Positions 24,190 to 33,800 of a stretch of DNA of 64,000 nucleotides are shown here, piece after piece (position 1 is the stretch's first letter; each line of letters begins with the position of its first letter). The stretch comes from Klenkia sesuvii (GTDB taxonomy: Bacteria; Actinomycetota; Actinomycetes; Mycobacteriales; Geodermatophilaceae). The notes beneath the pieces are model-generated. The model was not told the DNA's origin. It saw only the letters and a program-made list of their open reading frames with translations, and did not search any database. A program made the position numbers and the translations under genes. The stretch is taken from contig NZ_JBAPLU010000003.1 of the NCBI RefSeq assembly GCF_037083825.1, positions 186,001 to 250,000 on the forward strand, written 5' to 3'.

Positions 24190-25122
24190 TCAGGCCTCGG
24201 CGCGCAACCGGGCCAGCGCCCCGGCGAGGTCGTCGGGGTAGCTGCTGGCGAACTCCACCCACCGGCCGTCGGCCGGGTGCGCGAAACCCAGCCGCACCGC
24301 GTGCAGCCACTGCCGCGCCACGCCGAGGCGGGCGGCCAGGGTGGGGTCGGCGCCGTAGGCCAGGTCGCCGACGAGGGGGTGGCGCAGCGCCGAGAAGTGC
24401 ACCCGGATCTGGTGGGTGCGCCCGGTCTCGAGCTTGACGTCGACGAGCGAGGCGGCCGGGAACGCCTCCAGCGTGTCGTAGTGGGTCACCGAGGGTCGAC
24501 CGGTGCTGACGACGGCGAAGCGCCAGTCGTGCTTGGGGTGCCGGTCGATCGGGGCGTCGATGGTGCCCCGGGACGGGTCGGGGTGGCCCTGCACGAGCGC
24601 GTGGTAGCCCTTGTCCACGGTGCGCTCCTTGAACGCCTGCTTGAGCAGGGTGTAGGCGCGCTCGCTCTTGGCGACGACCATCAGGCCGGTGGTGGCGGCG
24701 TCCAACCGGTGCACGATGCCGCGGCGCTCCTCGGCGCCGCTGGTGGAGATGCGGTAGCCGGCCGCGGCCAGCCCGCCCACGACGGTGGGGCCGTCCCAGC
24801 CCGGGCTGCCGTGCGCGGCCACACCGACCGGCTTGTCGACGACGACCAGGTCGTCGTCGTCGTGCACGATGCCCATCCCGACCACCTCGCGCGGCGGCGC
24901 GGGGTCCCCCGGCGGCGGGGGCAGCTCCACCTCCAGCCAGCTGCCGGCGGTCAACCGGTCGCCCTTGCCCCGGGCACGCCCGTCGACCAGCACGCGGCCC
25001 TCGTCGGCCAGGTCGGCGGCGACGCCCCGGCTGAGCCCGAACAGCCGGCTGAGGGCCTGGTCGACCCGCTGGCCCTCCAGCCCGTCGGGGACCGGGAGCT
25101 CGCGGCGCAGGCTGGCGGTCAC
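24190..25122 (-). CDS. rluD: RluA/RluD-family pseudouridine synthase
   Basis: A 310-residue enzyme that converts uridine to pseudouridine in 23S rRNA (possibly the 1911/1915/1917 sites) or tRNA. An S4 RNA-binding domain covers about residues 12-75 (RVDQALSRLFGLSR, then VLVDGRARGKGDRL). The catalytic domain holds GIVHRLDAATTGLMVVAKS with the nucleophilic Asp, and VKLETGRTHQIRVHFSAL. GTG at 25122 gives the normal start; 20 bases separate it from lspA upstream. The lspA-rluD order is conserved in many bacteria. The rRNA target is inferred only from family and context. Confidence 0.92.
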   Translation of the reverse strand: MTASLRRELPVPDGLEGQRVDQALSRLFGLSRGVAADLADEGRVLVDGRARGKGDRLTAGSWLEVELPPPPGDPAPPREVVGMGIVHDDDDLVVVDKPVGVAAHGSPGWDGPTVVGGLAAAGYRISTSGAEERRGIVHRLDAATTGLMVVAKSERAYTLLKQAFKERTVDKGYHALVQGHPDPSRGTIDAPIDRHPKHDWRFAVVSTGRPSVTHYDTLEAFPAASLVDVKLETGRTHQIRVHFSALRHPLVGDLAYGADPTLAARLGVARQWLHAVRLGFAHPADGRWVEFASSYPDDLAGALARLRAEA

Positions 25123-25142
25123 CCCGCCATTGTGACCGACGA

Positions 25143-25817
25143 TCAGTCCTGGTCGGTGCGCGCGGCCGGGGCGTCGCCGTCCGGACGGCGCCCGGTGCCC
25201 CCGTCGGCGCGGGCGGTCCGGCCGGTCGTGTCGTCGGTCGTGTCGTCGGTCGTGCCGTCGGCCGTGTCGTCGGCCGGACCCCGGGAGCCGTCGAACTCGA
25301 TGCCGCGCACGGCCAGGACGGCGCCCAGGACGCCGCCGCAGACGATGGCGGAGTCGGCCACGTTGAAGATGGGCCAGACCCGGCCGTAGGGGTCGAACAG
25401 CGACAGGAAGTCGACGACGCCGCCGCGCAGGAAGCCCGGGTCGCGGAACACCCGGTCGACCAGGTTGCCGACCGCGCCGCCGAGCACGAGCCCGAGGGCC
25501 ACCGCCCAGCCGGCGCTGAACAGCCGCCGCGCCACCCGCACGATGACCACGACGACGACCGCGGCGATGAGCGTGAACACCACCGTGGCCCCCTCCGCGA
25601 AGGAGAAGGCGGCCCCGGTGTTGCGCGCCTCGGTGAGGTACAGCACGCCGCCGAGCAGCCGCAGCGGCTCCCGGTCCGACAGCGTGGCGACCACGACCAG
25701 CTTGGTCACCAGGTCCAGGGTCAGGATCCCGGCGGCCAGCCCCAGCAGCAGCCTGGTGCGCGGCCGCCGTCGGGGCGGCACCGCGGGCGCGGGCGGGCGG
25801 ACGTTGTCCTCGTTCAC
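25143..25817 (-). CDS. lspA: Lipoprotein signal peptidase LspA with repeated C-terminal tail
   Basis: Aspartyl peptidase that removes signal peptides from prolipoproteins in the membrane. Of 224 residues, about 32-185 form the four-helix core. ARNTGAAFSFAEG, GGAVGNLVDRVF (first catalytic Asp) and IFNVADSAIVCGG (second catalytic Asp) are all present. The basic N-terminus (PPRRRPRTRLLLG) orients helix 1. The C-terminus is extended by about 40 residues of Asp/Thr-rich low complexity, partly made of four 12-bp repeats (25225-25272). GTG at 25817 is used. It heads the lspA-rluD unit and diverges from mqo. Confidence 0.95.
   Translation of the reverse strand: MNEDNVRPPAPAVPPRRRPRTRLLLGLAAGILTLDLVTKLVVVATLSDREPLRLLGGVLYLTEARNTGAAFSFAEGATVVFTLIAAVVVVVIVRVARRLFSAGWAVALGLVLGGAVGNLVDRVFRDPGFLRGGVVDFLSLFDPYGRVWPIFNVADSAIVCGGVLGAVLAVRGIEFDGSRGPADDTADGTTDDTTDDTTGRTARADGGTGRRPDGDAPAARTDQD
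25225..25272. repeat. 12-bp coding microsatellite in lspA (four units)
   Basis: GTCGTGTCGTCG at 25225-25236 is followed by a perfect copy (25237-25248) and two near copies (25249-25260, 25261-25272). On the minus strand each encodes a DDTx- or DGTT-like tetrapeptide in the LspA tail. The unit is a multiple of 3, so copy changes keep the frame. Confidence 0.85.
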
Positions 25818-26002
25818 GCACCGACGGTACCGGGGTCCGCGCGGGTCCCCGGACCGGTGGTGGAGCATGGCGAGGGTCACACCGCCCGGGTGAGGTGCCG
25901 GGGCGCCGGTGGGACGACCATGGCAGGCGAGCAGCGGTGATCCCGCTCCCCTGCACGCAACGCGCCGCACCGACCGCGGCGCGGGACCACAGGAAGGCCT
26001 CC

Positions 26003-27577
26003 GTGACCAGCCCCGCCAGCACCGAGCCCACCGCCCAGGAGCCCACCGCACCGGGCGAGTACGCCCACCCGGTCATCCCCGACACCTCGCGACCCGACGT
26101 CGTGCTGGTCGGCGGCGGGGTGATGAGCGCGACGCTGGCGGCCCTGCTGGGCATCGTGGCGCCGCACTGGTCAGTGACGCTGTTCGAGGCCGGCGACAAG
26201 GTGGCGGCCGAGAGCTCCGACGGCTGGAACAACGCGGGCACCGGGCACTCGGCGCTGTGCGAGCTGAACTACACGCCGGCGGGCAAGGACGGCACGGTCG
26301 ACCCGACCAAGGCGATCTCGATCAACGAGCAGTTCCAGCTGTCGCGCCAGTTCTGGTCGCACCTGGTGCGCAGCGGGCTCACCGACTCGCCGAAGAACTT
26401 CATCACCCCGGTGCCGCACATCAGCTTCGTGCACGGCGAGGAGGGCCAGCGGTACATGCGGGCCCGGCACGCGGCGCTGACCACCTCGCCGCTGTTCGCC
26501 GAGCTGGAGCTGACCACCGCGCAGGAGGAGCTGGCCCGCTGGGTGCCGTTGATGATGGAGGGCCGCGACCCGGCCCAGCCCGTCGCCGCCACCCGCTCCA
26601 CCGCCGGCACCGACGTCGACTTCGGGTCGCTGACCCGGCTGCTGCTGGACCAGGGCACCGCCCGCGGGGTGGCCGTGCACACCGGCACCAGCGTGCAGGA
26701 CCTCGAGCGCACCTCCGACGGCCGCTGGAAGGTCACCGCCCGGCACCACGCGTCGGGCCAGGAGTTCACCGTCAACGCCGGTTTCGTCTTCGTCGGCGCC
26801 GGTGGCGGCGCCCTCCCGCTGCTGCAGCGCGCCGGCATCCCCGAGATCAAGGGGTTCGGCGGGTTCCCCGTCTCCGGCCTGTTCCTCCGCTCGACCAACG
26901 AGGCGCTCGCGGCCCGGCACCAGGCCAAGGTCTACGGCCAGGCCGCGGTCGGCGCACCGCCGATGTCCGTGCCGCACCTGGACCTGCGGCTCATCGACGG
27001 CCAGCAGTCGTTGCTGTTCGGCCCCTACGCCGGGTTCTCCCCGAAGTTCTTGAAGTCCGGTTCGTGGCTGGACCTCCCCCGGTCGGTACGCCTGGGCAAC
27101 CTCGGCTCGATGCTCGGGGTCGCCCGCACCCAGACCGCACTGACCCGCTACCTGGTCGGGCAGGTGCTGCAGCGCCCCTCCGACCGCCTCGAGGCCCTCG
27201 AGGAGTTCGTGCCCACCGCCGACGGCGACGACTGGGAGATGATCCACGCCGGCCAGCGCGTGCAGGTCATCAAGCAGGACGAGAAGGGCCGCGGGGTGCT
27301 GCAGTTCGGCACCGAGCTGGTGGTCGGCGGCGAGGGCAGCATCGCCGGCCTGCTGGGCGCCTCCCCCGGGGCCTCGACCGCGGTGGCCGCGATGCTGGAC
27401 CTCCTGCGCCGCTGCTTCCCCACCGAGCACGCCGGTTGGGAGCCCCGGCTGCGGGAGGCCATCCCCTCCTACGGCCGCACCCTCGCCGACGACCCGGCCT
27501 TGTTCGCCGAGGTCCGCGAGGAGACCACCCGGACGCTGGAGCTCACCGGACCCGTGGAGCTCGCCGGCGCCCGGTGA
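26003..27577 (+). CDS. mqo: Malate:quinone oxidoreductase
   Basis: FAD enzyme at the membrane that oxidises malate to oxaloacetate and gives electrons to the quinone pool, an alternative to NAD malate dehydrogenase in the TCA cycle. The 524-residue product starts with a short polar leader. PDVVLVGGGVMSATLA follows as the FAD Rossmann site. WNNAGTGHSALCELNYTP, FITPVPHISFVHGEEG and FVGAGGGALPLLQRAGIPE are strongly family-like. GTG at 26003 follows AGGAAGG by 5 bases. It diverges from lspA (185-bp gap) and its end overlaps the convergent MFS gene by 35 bases. Confidence 0.96.
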   Translation: MTSPASTEPTAQEPTAPGEYAHPVIPDTSRPDVVLVGGGVMSATLAALLGIVAPHWSVTLFEAGDKVAAESSDGWNNAGTGHSALCELNYTPAGKDGTVDPTKAISINEQFQLSRQFWSHLVRSGLTDSPKNFITPVPHISFVHGEEGQRYMRARHAALTTSPLFAELELTTAQEELARWVPLMMEGRDPAQPVAATRSTAGTDVDFGSLTRLLLDQGTARGVAVHTGTSVQDLERTSDGRWKVTARHHASGQEFTVNAGFVFVGAGGGALPLLQRAGIPEIKGFGGFPVSGLFLRSTNEALAARHQAKVYGQAAVGAPPMSVPHLDLRLIDGQQSLLFGPYAGFSPKFLKSGSWLDLPRSVRLGNLGSMLGVARTQTALTRYLVGQVLQRPSDRLEALEEFVPTADGDDWEMIHAGQRVQVIKQDEKGRGVLQFGTELVVGGEGSIAGLLGASPGASTAVAAMLDLLRRCFPTEHAGWEPRLREAIPSYGRTLADDPALFAEVREETTRTLELTGPVELAGAR

Positions 27578-28673
27578 GGGGTGCCGCGGCCCCGGCCGCG
27601 ACCACGACCGCGGCTGCCCCGAAGGCCACCGGGGCGCCCGCGTCCAGCAGGGCCGAGGCCAGCGGGGCGCCCGCGGCCTGACCCAGCAGCAGCGCGACGA
27701 AGAAGGTCGACACCGCCGGGGCGGGGGTGGCCGAGACCGTTCCCGCCCAGGCGATGAGCCCGGTCGTCGCCGTGGTGAAGCCCAGGCCGAAGACCAGCGC
27801 GGCCACCACCGGCACCGCTCCCCCGGGCGGGGCCGCCCAGGCGGCCACCGCTCCGGCGGTCAGCGCCGCCGACACCGACCACGCGCGCACCGGCCCGGCC
27901 CGCAGCAGCAGGGGGCCGGCCAGCGCCGCACCGGTGGCACCGACGCCGAGCCAGATCCAGACGCCGAGCGCGGCGTGGTCGCCCAGCCCGCCCTGCTGCA
28001 GCACCGTGCGGCCGTGCGTCCACACGGCCGCGCTGCCGACGCCCAGCAGGACCGCCGCGACCACCGGGGTGGCCCACCGGCGCCCGGCATCGGCCCGCTG
28101 GGCCCGCCGGCCGGGCCCGGCGTCCCCGCGGGCGGCGACCAGCACGACCGCGGTGACGACGGCGGTCCCGGCCGCCGCAGCGGTCCACGCCACCTGCCAG
28201 CGGTCGACGAGCAGGGCCAGCGCCCCGGCGGCGACCAGGCCCGGGCCGGTCCCCGCGTTCACCAGCGCCTGGGCGCGCGGTTCCGCTCCACCGGGCACCG
28301 CCCGGCGGACCAGGACGACCAGCCCGGGCGAGGCCGCCCCGGCCCCGGCGCTGCCGACGACCGCGGCGACCGCGAACCCGGTCGCGGAGGTCGTCGTCCC
28401 GACGCCGAACGCCCCCAGGACGGCGACCGCACCCGCGCCCGCGACGACCAGCCGCGGTCGACGTTCGCCGTGCACGAAGGCCAGCGCGGCGGCCACGCAG
28501 TAGGCCATCGACGTGCCACCGGAGACCAGGCCGACCGCGGTCGTGGACAGGCCCAGGTCGCGCTGGGCGTCCGGCGCGCTCAACCCGACCGCGTAGCGGA
28601 CGAGGCCGTAGGTGCAGGCGACCAGGGCGGTGCCGGCGGCCACCAGGACAGCAGAACGAAACGCACGTTTCAT
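27543..28673 (-). CDS. MFS transporter, AraJ/CynX-like, TetR-linked
   Basis: A 376-residue major-facilitator protein with about 12 helices, probably a drug or metabolite exporter. The start MKRAFRSAVLVAAGTALVAC leads into helix 1 with TYGLVRYAVGLSAPD. A central Arg-rich loop (GPGRRAQRADAGRRW) separates the two halves, and the end is basic. It faces a TetR gene with only 20 bases between the two start codons, and its first codons contain the palindrome GAAACG-CA-CGTTTC, so repression by that TetR is likely. It overlaps the mqo end by 35 bases. The substrate is unknown. Confidence 0.87.
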   Translation of the reverse strand: MKRAFRSAVLVAAGTALVACTYGLVRYAVGLSAPDAQRDLGLSTTAVGLVSGGTSMAYCVAAALAFVHGERRPRLVVAGAGAVAVLGAFGVGTTTSATGFAVAAVVGSAGAGAASPGLVVLVRRAVPGGAEPRAQALVNAGTGPGLVAAGALALLVDRWQVAWTAAAAGTAVVTAVVLVAARGDAGPGRRAQRADAGRRWATPVVAAVLLGVGSAAVWTHGRTVLQQGGLGDHAALGVWIWLGVGATGAALAGPLLLRAGPVRAWSVSAALTAGAVAAWAAPPGGAVPVVAALVFGLGFTTATTGLIAWAGTVSATPAPAVSTFFVALLLGQAAGAPLASALLDAGAPVAFGAAAVVVAAGAAAPLTGRRRAPRVR

Positions 28674-28688
28674 AGAACGAACGTTACA
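28658..28688. promoter_or_regulatory. Divergent MFS/TetR operator region
   Basis: GAAACG-CA-CGTTTC (28658-28671) is a perfect 14-bp palindrome over the first MFS codons. An imperfect dyad TAGAACG-AA-CGTTACA (28673-28688) lies beside it, in the 20-bp gap. The start codons are so close that at least one transcript must be leaderless or nearly so. Both dyads suit a TetR dimer. Confidence 0.65.
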
Positions 28689-28693
28689 GTGAT

Positions 28694-29263
28694 GTGGTGA
28701 CCTCGCGACCCGGAGCTCGAGAACGCCTGCTGGACGCCGCCGACGAGCTCTTCGCCGCCGGCGGCTTCGCCAGCACCCCGGTGGACGCCGTGCTCGCCCG
28801 CGCCGGCGTCGCCCCGGCCACCCTCTACGCGCACTTCGGCAGCAAGACCGGCCTGCAGGCCGCCGCGCTGTCGGCCCGCCTGCGGCGCTGGGACGACGCC
28901 TGGGCCGCCGCGGTGGCCGCCGCCGACGACGACCGCACCCGCCTGCTCGCCGTGTTCGACGCCCTGGCGGCGTTCCGCTCGACCGGGACGCCCTCCCGCT
29001 GGTGCGCCTTCCTCGACGCCGCGGCCGGCGCGGCCGACGACGACGCCGTGGCCGCGACCGCGCTGGCGCAGGACACCGCCCTGCTGCGCGGCCGGCTGGG
29101 CGAGCTGGCGGCCCCGGTGGCCGGCGACCGGGCCGAGGAGCTCGCCGAGCACCTGCTGGTGGTGGTGAGCGGCGCCCTGGCGATGGCGCTGCGCACCGAC
29201 CCGGACCGGGCCTTCGCCCAGGGGCGGGCAACCGCGGCCGCGCTGCTGGCGGGCTGGCGCTAG
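28694..29263 (+). CDS. TetR-family transcriptional regulator
   Basis: A 189-residue TetR protein. The N-terminal helix-turn-helix reads RERLLDAADELFAAGGFAST and then GVAPATLYAHFGSKTGL. The C-terminal ligand domain is Ala-rich and helical, with an LLVVVSGALAMALR dimerisation helix. It probably represses itself and the divergent MFS gene through the shared 20-bp gap. Two consecutive GTG codons (28694 and 28697) can start it. The stop overlaps that of the convergent antiporter (CTAG). The ligand is unknown. Confidence 0.92.
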   Translation: MVTSRPGARERLLDAADELFAAGGFASTPVDAVLARAGVAPATLYAHFGSKTGLQAAALSARLRRWDDAWAAAVAAADDDRTRLLAVFDALAAFRSTGTPSRWCAFLDAAAGAADDDAVAATALAQDTALLRGRLGELAAPVAGDRAEELAEHLLVVVSGALAMALRTDPDRAFAQGRATAAALLAGWR

Positions 29264-30771
29264 TCCACCTCGGTGGGGGCGCCGGTCTCGCCGCGCCAGC
29301 TGGCCAGCCGGCCGGCCCGGCTGACCGCGCGCAGCCGTCGCTCCGCCTCGGCCCGGGAGCCGCGCGCGGACACCAGCAACGCCTGGTCCCCGCGCATCAT
29401 CCGGGTGTCGGGGCCCGGCACGAACGGCTTGCCGTCACGGACGACGAGCACCACGGCGGCGTCCTCGGGCAGCCGCAGCTCGGGCAGGTACACCCCGTGC
29501 AACCGCGACCCCGGCGGCACGGTCAGCTGCATGAGCTCGGCGCCCAGCTCGTCCAGCGGCGCGGACTCCACGTCGATGTCGCGCGGGGTGATCGGGGTGG
29601 CGATGCGCAGCACCCGGGCCACGGCCGGCAGCGAGCCGCCCTGCACGACGGTGAACACCACCACCAGCACGAAGACGATGTCGAAGACCCGGGTGGCCCC
29701 GGGGACGGCGGCCGCGACCGGGAAGGTGGCCAGCACGATGGGCACCGCCCCGCGCAGGCCCGCCCACGAGATGAACGCCTGCTGCGACCAGGGCAGCCGG
29801 AACCACACGAGGCTGAGCAGCACCGACAGCGGCCGCGCCAGCAGCAGCAGCGCCAGCCCGACCACCAGGGCCTCGGGGACGACGTCGAGCAGCCGCCCCG
29901 GGCTGGCCAGCAGGCCCAGCAGCACGAACAGCCCGATCTGGGCCAGCGTGGCCATCCCCTCGGCGAACCCGATGGTGGCGGCCCGGTGCGGCAGCGGGGC
30001 GTTGCCGAGCACCAGCCCGCAGAGGTACACCGCCACGAACCCGGAGGTGTGCACCAGGTCGGCCGAGGCGAAGGCCAGCACGCACAGGGCGAGGGTGGCC
30101 AGCGGGTAGAAGCCGGCCAGCGGCAGCGCCACCCGGCGCAGCAGCCAGGCCCCGGCGAACCCGACCGCGACGCCGATCACCGACCCGCCGGCCAGCTCGC
30201 CGACCACCTCCACCGCGGTGATCCACCAGGGCGCGGCCTCCCCGCCGCCCAGCCGTTCCGACAGCACCAGCACCAGCAGGATCACGGGGGCGTCGTTGAG
30301 GCCGGACTCCATCTCCAACGAGGCGGCCACCCGGCGCGGCAACGGCAACCGGCGCAGCGTCGCGAAGACCGCCGCGGCGTCGGTGGAGCTGACCACCGCA
30401 CCCAGCAGCAGGGCGACCGTCCACGGGAAGTCCAGCAGCCAGACCGCGACCGCCGCGGTGACCGCGACCGAGACCACCACGCCGACGGTGGCCAGCAGCA
30501 GGCCCGGCCCGACCGCCCGTCGGACGTCGGACCACCGCGTGGTCAACCCGCCCTCGGCGAGGATGACCACCAGCGCGGCGACGCCCAGGGTCTGGGTCAG
30601 CTCGACGTCGGAGAACTGGATGCCCAGGCCGCTCTCGCCCAGGCCCACGCCCAGCGCCAGGTACAGCAGCAGCGCGGGCAGGCCGAGCCGGTCGGAGACC
30701 CGCAGGGCGACCGCGGCGGTGAGCACGACGAGGGCCCCGACGGCCAGCGCGACGGTCACCGTCGTCGACAT
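29260..30771 (-). CDS. CPA1/NhaP2-type potassium/proton antiporter with TrkA-C-like domain
   Basis: A 503-residue monovalent cation/proton antiporter with about 13 helices. The CPA core has VVSSTDAAAVFATLRRLPLP and the ion-site pair ND in EMESGLNDAPVILLVLVLS. SWAGLRGAVPIVLATFP is the later family signature. The C-terminal 120 residues hold a TrkA_C-like regulatory region (LHGVYLPELRLPEDAAVVLVV). The domain layout is that of CvrA/NhaP2 potassium/proton antiporters, so K+ efflux coupled to H+ entry is the most likely role. It diverges from ileS by 72 bases and converges on tetR. Confidence 0.92.
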   Translation of the reverse strand: MSTTVTVALAVGALVVLTAAVALRVSDRLGLPALLLYLALGVGLGESGLGIQFSDVELTQTLGVAALVVILAEGGLTTRWSDVRRAVGPGLLLATVGVVVSVAVTAAVAVWLLDFPWTVALLLGAVVSSTDAAAVFATLRRLPLPRRVAASLEMESGLNDAPVILLVLVLSERLGGGEAAPWWITAVEVVGELAGGSVIGVAVGFAGAWLLRRVALPLAGFYPLATLALCVLAFASADLVHTSGFVAVYLCGLVLGNAPLPHRAATIGFAEGMATLAQIGLFVLLGLLASPGRLLDVVPEALVVGLALLLLARPLSVLLSLVWFRLPWSQQAFISWAGLRGAVPIVLATFPVAAAVPGATRVFDIVFVLVVVFTVVQGGSLPAVARVLRIATPITPRDIDVESAPLDELGAELMQLTVPPGSRLHGVYLPELRLPEDAAVVLVVRDGKPFVPGPDTRMMRGDQALLVSARGSRAEAERRLRAVSRAGRLASWRGETGAPTEVD

Positions 30772-30843
30772 CAGCCAGCCCCCACGGGGGCAGTCTCCCG
30801 TACCCGGGTGACGACCGGGTCAGGACGGTGTTCCAGGACTGGG

Positions 30844-33800
30844 ATGATGGACGGCGTGAGCAGCCCCACCTCCCCGTTCCGCCCCCTCCCAGCAGGGGTC
30901 GACCTCCCCGCCCTGGAGCACGAGGTCCTCGACCAGTGGGCCGACGAGAAGGTGTTCGCCCGGTCCCTGGAGGCCTCGGCCGGCCGCCCGCAGTGGACCT
31001 TCTACGAGGGCCCGCCCACCGCCAACGGCCGTCCGGGCACCCACCACATCGAGGCGCGCGCGTTCAAGGACGTCTTCCCGCGCTTCAAGACCATGCAGGG
31101 GTTCTCCGTCCCCCGCCGCGCCGGTTGGGACTGCCACGGCCTGCCGGTCGAGATCGCGGTGGAGAAGGAGCTGGGCTTCAACGGCAAGCCCGACATCGAG
31201 GCCTACGGCATCGCCGAGTTCAACGCCCGCTGCCGGGAGTCCGTCGAGCGGCACGTGGCCGACTTCTCCGAGCTCACCGACCGCATGGGCTACTGGGTCG
31301 ACATGTCCTCGGCCTACTGGACGATGAACCCCGAGTACGTGGAGAGCGTGTGGTGGTCGCTGAAGACCATCTTCGAGAAGGGCCTGCTCACCGAGGACCA
31401 CCGCGTCGCGCCCTACTGCCCGCGGTGCGGCACGGGGCTGTCCGACCACGAGGTCGCCCAGGGGTACGAGACGGTCACCGACCCCTCGGTGTACGTCTCG
31501 CTGCCGGTCACCAGCGGCGAGTGGGCGGGCAGGGCCGACCTGCTGGTCTGGACGACCACGCCCTGGACGCTGCCGAGCAACACCGCGGTCGCGGTCAACC
31601 CCGACGTCACCTACCTCGTCGTCCGCACCGAGCGGGACGGCCGTGACCGCACCGTCGTCGTCGCCGAGCCGCTGGTCGCCGCCGTCCTCGGGGCCGACGT
31701 GCCCTACGAGGTGCTCGCGACCACCACCGGCCGCGACTGGGAGCGGGTGCACTACCAGCGGCCCTTTCCCCTCGTCGACTTCCCCGAGGGCGACGCGCAC
31801 TTCGTGCTGCTCGCCGACTACGTCACCACCGACTCCGGCACCGGTCTGGTCCACCAGTCCCCCGCGTTCGGCGCCGAGGACCTCGCGGTCTGCCGGGCCT
31901 ACGGACTGCCGGTGGTCAACCCCGTCGACGCCACCGGGCACTTCACCGCGGACGTGGGCCTGGTGGGCGGGCACTTCTTCAAGGCCGCCGACCCCACCCT
32001 GGTGCAGGACCTCGCCGACCGCGGCGTGCTGTGGCGCGAGCAGCGCTACGAGCACCCCTACCCGCACTGCTGGCGCTGCCACACCCCGCTCATGTACTAC
32101 GCCCAGCCCTCCTGGTACATCCGCACCAGCGCCGTCAAGGACCAGCTGCTGGCCGAGAACGAGGCCACCCGTTGGCACCCGGAGAACGTGCAGTGGGGCC
32201 GCTACGGCGACTGGCTGCACAACAACGTCGACTGGGCACTGTCCCGCGACCGGTACTGGGGCACCCCGCTGCCGATCTGGCGCAACGAGCTGGACCCGTC
32301 GCACCTGGTCGCCGTCGGCTCGCTGGCCGAGCTGTCCGAGCTCACCGGCCGCGACCTGGCCGACCTCGACCCGCACCGGCCCTTCATCGACGACGTCACC
32401 TTCACGCTGCCCGGGGTCGACGGCGAGTTCCGCCGGGTGCGGCAGGTCATCGACGCCTGGTACGACTCCGGGTCGATGCCCTTCGCGCAGTGGGGCGCCC
32501 CGCACCGCAACCAGGAGCAGTTCGAGGCCGCGTACCCGGCGCAGTTCATCTGCGAGGCGATCGACCAGACCCGCGGCTGGTTCTACACGCTCATGGCCGT
32601 GGGCACCCTGGTGTTCGGGAAGTCCTCCTACGAGGACGTCCTGTGCCTGGGCCACATCCTGGCCGAGGACGGCCGCAAGATGAGCAAGCACCTGGGCAAC
32701 ATCCTCGAGCCCATCCCGCTGATGGACCGGCACGGCGCCGACGCCGTCCGCTGGTTCATGCTGGCCGGCGGGTCGCCGTGGCAGGCCCGGCGGGTGGGCC
32801 ACGAGACGCTGTCCGAGGTCGTCCGCAAGGTGCTGCTGACCTACTGGAACACCGCCTCGTTCTTCACCCTGTACGCCTCGACCAACGGCTGGGACCCGGC
32901 CTCCTCCCCCGCCCCGGCGGCGGCCGACCGTCCGCTGCTGGACCGCTGGGCGCTGGCCTCGCTGGCCACCGTCACCGACGGCGTGACGCAGGCGCTCGAG
33001 GAGTTCGACACCCAGACCGCGGGCAAGCTCCTCGCGGCCTTCGTCGACGACCTGTCCAACTGGTACGTCCGGCGGTCGCGCCGGCGGTTCTGGGACGGCG
33101 ACCCGGCTGCCCTCGGCACGTTGCACGAGGTGCTCGACGGCCTCACCCGGCTGATGGCCCCGTTCACCCCGTTCGTCACCGAGCGGGTGTGGCGGGAGGT
33201 CGTCGCCCCGGGCCTCACCTCCGCCGACGGCGCACCGGTGCCCGACTCGGTGCACCTGTCCTCGTGGCCCGAGGTGGACGCCGCCGCCCGCGACGACCGG
33301 CTCGTCGAGCAGATGGACGTCGTCCGGCGGTTGGTGGAGCTGGGCCGCTCGGCCCGGACGGCGGCCAAGGTGCGCACCCGGCAGCCGCTGGCCCGCGCCC
33401 TGGTCGCCGCACCCGGCTGGGCGGAGCTGCCGCGTGACCTGGTCGCCGAGGTGGCCGAGGAGCTCAACGTCGCCGAGCTCGCCCCGGTGGCCGAGGCCGG
33501 CGGCGGCCTGGTCGACGTGACCGTCAAGATCGACTTCCGGGCGGTCGGCCGGCGGATGGGCAAGCAGGTGCAGGCGGTCGCCCGGGCCGTCGCCGCCGAG
33601 GACCCCACCGCGCTCGTCGCCGCCTACCGGGCGGGTACCGCGTCGGTCGTGGTCGAGGGCGCCGACGTGCCCCTCGAGGACGGCGACCTGGTGGTCACCG
33701 AGACCCCTCGGGAGGGCTGGACCGTGGCCTCGGCCGGCGGGCTCACCGTCGCGCTCGACCTCGCGCTCACCCCGGAGCTGGAGCGGGCCGGCCTGGTCCG

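Noticed and set aside
30772..30843. Possible T-box riboswitch before ileS
   Set aside because: The gap is only 72 bases and lacks the conserved T-box sequence and specifier-loop layout.
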